17,591 nucleotides of DNA from Urinicoccus timonensis. Its GTDB lineage: Bacteria; Bacillota; Clostridia; Tissierellales; Peptoniphilaceae. Location of the stretch: contig NZ_OCTU01000004.1 in the NCBI RefSeq assembly GCF_900232945.1, positions 92,920 through 110,510 of the forward strand, in the 5' to 3' direction. Both the position numbers and the translations under genes were made by a program. A model generated the notes under the pieces. It worked only from the letters and a program-made list of their open reading frames with translations, was not told the DNA's origin and made no database searches. Shown here piece after piece: positions 15,776-17,591 of the stretch; position 1 is the stretch's first letter; every line of letters begins with the position of its first letter.

Positions 15776-15804
15776 ATTGTATCAACTCTGATAATCATTG
15801 TCAA
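15776..15804 (-). promoter_or_regulatory. Promoter of TetR-ABC operon 2
   Basis: The minus strand has a perfect -35 TTGACA (15799-15804), exactly 17 spacer bases, and a -10 TACAAT (15776-15781). The operator lies just downstream. Confidence 0.8.
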
Positions 15805-15891
15805 TAGCTTCGCTTATACTTCTTTATTAATTTCTTTAAATGCGGTATAATTAATAAAACTGAATAAACGCTTAACGCTTATAACTTTAAT
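15798..15891. repeat. Upstream repeat, copy B
   Basis: The counterpart of the block upstream of the first tetR (11347-11433). It carries a tandem heptamer AACGCTT-AACGCTT at 15867-15880. Direct repeats of this kind suggest a regulator site or an ancient shared ancestor of the two operons. Confidence 0.55.
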
Positions 15892-16020
15892 AGACCAACT
15901 AAGAAAGTCAATAGTTATTTTAAAAAAATGTTAAAATATTTTTCAGTCACAGAACTTAAAAATGTGCATAGCAAATAAACCTCATATACTTTCATTTTTT
16001 GAGGCAACACTTTTAATAAT

Positions 16021-17298
16021 TTATGCGACTAACTTACTTTTTTCTCGAATTAGTTTTTGATGTTCTTCGGGTGTTCTTAATTCAAATGATTTTTGGTTTC
16101 TGAGAACAGCAAAAATAATTTGAACCATCTTTCGCATAATTGCACACATTACAACTTTGTATGGTTTTTCAGCTATTTTCTTTTCAAAATAAGCTCGCAT
16201 AACAGGATTTAAATACTCTCGGTTGCGATTTGGATACACATTAGATTTTGCCAGCATATGGAGAATTGAGCGAACATGAGGTGATCCTCTTTTAGAGATT
16301 TTATTGTTTTTCCTATTGTATGTTCCACTTTGAGTTACTCCTGGATCCAAGCCAAAGAAGGCAACTAATTCTTTCGGTTTCGAGAAATTAGATATATCTC
16401 CAAGCTCTGATAAAACGACACATGCTGTATACTCTCCAACGCCTGGAATACTTTGTAAAAGCACTATTTCTTTATGAAACTTTTCATCTAAAAGAGATAA
16501 TCTTTTGATTTCATCATCGATTGCTTTCAAAGCTTCCTGTAAACTAAAAATAACTCTTACAGTTGTTTGAATAAGTACTGCCGAACTAAGGCTTACTATA
16601 CAAACTTCAATAGATTTTTCAGCAGCTTTCAATAGTTTTTCATATTTTACTTCGGCATAGGAGTTGCTTTTATGTGAATTTTCTTTTATCAGTTGAATAA
16701 TATCTTGCTTATTTTCAGGAGATAATACTTCTTGTATAGTAGGATATTTTTCAAGCAAAGACAAAGGTGTTTTACCTTGTAAATCCGTAAATACTTTTTT
16801 GAAATCTGGAAAGGAAATATCTAAAAAAGCGATTAATCGGTTGATGTGTTCCACAATTTCATCCGTCAATTCTTTATGCTGTCTGCAAAGCTTTTTGATA
16901 CTGTTAACGGTATCTGAGTGTGTAATTGTTTCGTTGTAATTCTTAATACGATATAGCAACGCTATATTATATGCATCTGTTTTATCTGATTTAATTTTTC
17001 GGATATTGATATTTTTCAATGCTCCACTTTGAATCGGATTAATTACAATGACTTCGTAATTATGCTTACGGAAAAAATTAGCTAAAATTTGATGATAGTG
17101 TGCAGTAGCTTCCATGATAATTACTGCTCTGTCTTTGTACTCATCTTCTACCTTTTCAAGTACATAGATGAGCGACTTCATACCAGTAATATCATTAGAA
17201 ATTTTAAGTCTTTTGATGATGTCATTATTAGGTGATAGAATACAGATATCACTGAAAGCTTTACTCACATCAATTCCTACAACAATTTTTTCTGACAT
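16021..17298 (-). CDS. IS110-family DEDD transposase
   Basis: A 425-aa recombinase that moves the IS through a serine-assisted RuvC-like mechanism. The DEDD residues are visible as Asp10 (VVGIDVSK), Glu63 (IIMEATAHYH), Asp105 and Asp108 (KSDKTDAYNIALL). The C-terminal transposase domain begins at about 280 with LLQSIPGVGEYTACVV and holds the catalytic Ser339 in ISKRGSPHVRSIL. All key residues are present, so the enzyme may be active. The start ATG has AGGAGG six bases upstream. The leader of about 285 bases upstream marks the IS110 group, whose bridge RNA comes from the left-end noncoding region. A weak hairpin (15980-16004) follows the stop. Confidence 0.95.
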   Translation of the reverse strand: MSEKIVVGIDVSKAFSDICILSPNNDIIKRLKISNDITGMKSLIYVLEKVEDEYKDRAVIIMEATAHYHQILANFFRKHNYEVIVINPIQSGALKNINIRKIKSDKTDAYNIALLYRIKNYNETITHSDTVNSIKKLCRQHKELTDEIVEHINRLIAFLDISFPDFKKVFTDLQGKTPLSLLEKYPTIQEVLSPENKQDIIQLIKENSHKSNSYAEVKYEKLLKAAEKSIEVCIVSLSSAVLIQTTVRVIFSLQEALKAIDDEIKRLSLLDEKFHKEIVLLQSIPGVGEYTACVVLSELGDISNFSKPKELVAFFGLDPGVTQSGTYNRKNNKISKRGSPHVRSILHMLAKSNVYPNRNREYLNPVMRAYFEKKIAEKPYKVVMCAIMRKMVQIIFAVLRNQKSFELRTPEEHQKLIREKSKLVA

Positions 17299-17374
17299 AA
17301 TATACCTCCTATAATTTGGGATGCCCTGTTAATCCAAAACCACAACAGGCTCACGAGTTATACAGGTAATCAAT

Positions 17375-17530
17375 AAATGAACCTAACCAACCGAAAAGAT
17401 GAAAGGCAATGGAATGAGGGTGGAGTCTACCAAATGAGTAATTCCTAAATTGGAAACCCAGCAAGCACATAAAACAATCCCATTTCATCCCTAATATCTA
17501 TAATTTTATCATAGATGATTAGGTTCATTT
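17375..17530 (-). ncRNA. Candidate bridge RNA of the IS110 element
   Basis: The minus-strand leader is closed by a perfect 12-bp helix (AAATGAACCTAA at 17519-17530 pairing with TTAGGTTCATTT at 17375-17386). Inside lie a 6-bp hairpin (ATCTAT/ATAGAT), then an 8-bp stem (AATGGGAT with ATTCCATT, one G-U pair). That stem bounds a roughly 50-base loop that includes TGTGCTTGCT and a small TTCC/GGAA hairpin. Bridge RNAs of the IS110 group have this kind of stem with large guide loops. The exact 5' and 3' ends are not known, and the donor and target loops cannot be assigned with certainty. Confidence 0.55.
17460..17469 (-). repeat. Direct repeat copy inside the candidate bridge RNA
   Basis: The minus-strand sequence TGTGCTTGCT is identical to 17574-17583 at the left end of the element. 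It is ten bases and roughly half GC in an AT-rich context. It lies in the large internal loop of the candidate RNA, where a guide would be. Confidence 0.5.
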
Positions 17531-17556
17531 TTAAGAACTATGCTTAAAGCTGTTCT

Positions 17557-17583
17557 TATACTATTAGTATATGAGCAAGCACA
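17557..17583. repeat. Left-end palindrome and direct repeat of the IS110 element
   Basis: TATACTATTAGTATA (17557-17571) is a perfect palindrome around a central T. Beside it, AGCAAGCACA (17574-17583) is the outer copy of the repeat found in the leader. It adjoins the CACAG shared with the right flank. The palindrome also provides a possible -10 (TATACT on the minus strand). Confidence 0.45.
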
Positions 17584-17591
17584 GTAAGTGA

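Larger units (their letters stand above)
15953..17584 (-). mobile_element. IS110-family insertion sequence (boundaries inferred)
   Basis: The element is a transposase gene with a long leader and a short 3' flank. CACAG occurs at 15948-15952 and again at 17580-17584, which would give a short shared core (CTGTG on the minus strand) as expected for IS110 insertion. On that basis the element is about 1.63 kb. IS110 ends have no terminal inverted repeats, so the edges are uncertain by tens of bases. Confidence 0.5.

Noticed and set aside
15980..16004. A hairpin after the IS110 transposase
   Set aside because: Only a 5-bp stem with a 15-base loop and a broken T tract; too weak to call a terminator.
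1..17591. CRISPR arrays, tRNA, rRNA, riboswitches
   Set aside because: No regular repeat-spacer pattern, cloverleaf-like unit or recognised aptamer was seen on either strand.

Overview
This is an AT-rich, densely packed stretch of bacterial DNA. Every confident gene lies on the minus strand. Strong AGGAGG-type ribosome binding sites, TTG starts, OmpR/TetR regulators, a large serine recombinase and an IS110 transposase all suggest a low-GC Firmicute. An anaerobic coccus or clostridium-like host (Peptoniphilus/Anaerococcus/Clostridiales) is my guess, inferred from style and not from a marker gene. The region looks like an accessory or mobile cargo island: there are no housekeeping genes, RNA genes or CRISPR arrays.

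Layout from left to right, with transcription running right to left. Positions 1-186 look like the end of an insertion sequence with an IS3-type terminal motif. Positions 210-1963 hold a two-component system (OmpR-type regulator and a short-loop, BceS-like sensor kinase) with its own promoter and terminator. Positions 1992-3957 hold a large serine recombinase and a 45-aa helper-like protein just upstream. Positions 4184-11353 hold a six-gene operon in the order TetR regulator, two ABC half-transporters, ECF S component, EcfT and a double-domain EcfA, closed by a good terminator. Positions 11347-11687 are a gene-poor junction with a repeat, a long plus-strand hairpin and an unidentified coding tail. 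Positions 11608-15804 hold a second TetR plus ABC/ABC operon with its own promoter, palindromic operator and terminator. Positions about 15953-17584 are an IS110-family element: a DEDD transposase with a structured leader of roughly 285 nt, where the bridge RNA is expected.

The operons appear translationally coupled, with stop/start overlaps of 1-8 bases or a stop codon just before the next start. The two transporter operons carry related TetR-type operators. One of the three sites looks like a hybrid of the other two, so cross-regulation is possible. The ABC pair coupled to a complete ECF transporter suggests uptake of a metallophore or similar small molecule, although the transported substrate cannot be read from sequence. 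The most promising lead is the IS110 leader. It has a 12-bp closing helix around internal hairpins, and one strand of its internal loop repeats ten bases found at the probable left end of the element, as expected for a guide in a bridge RNA.
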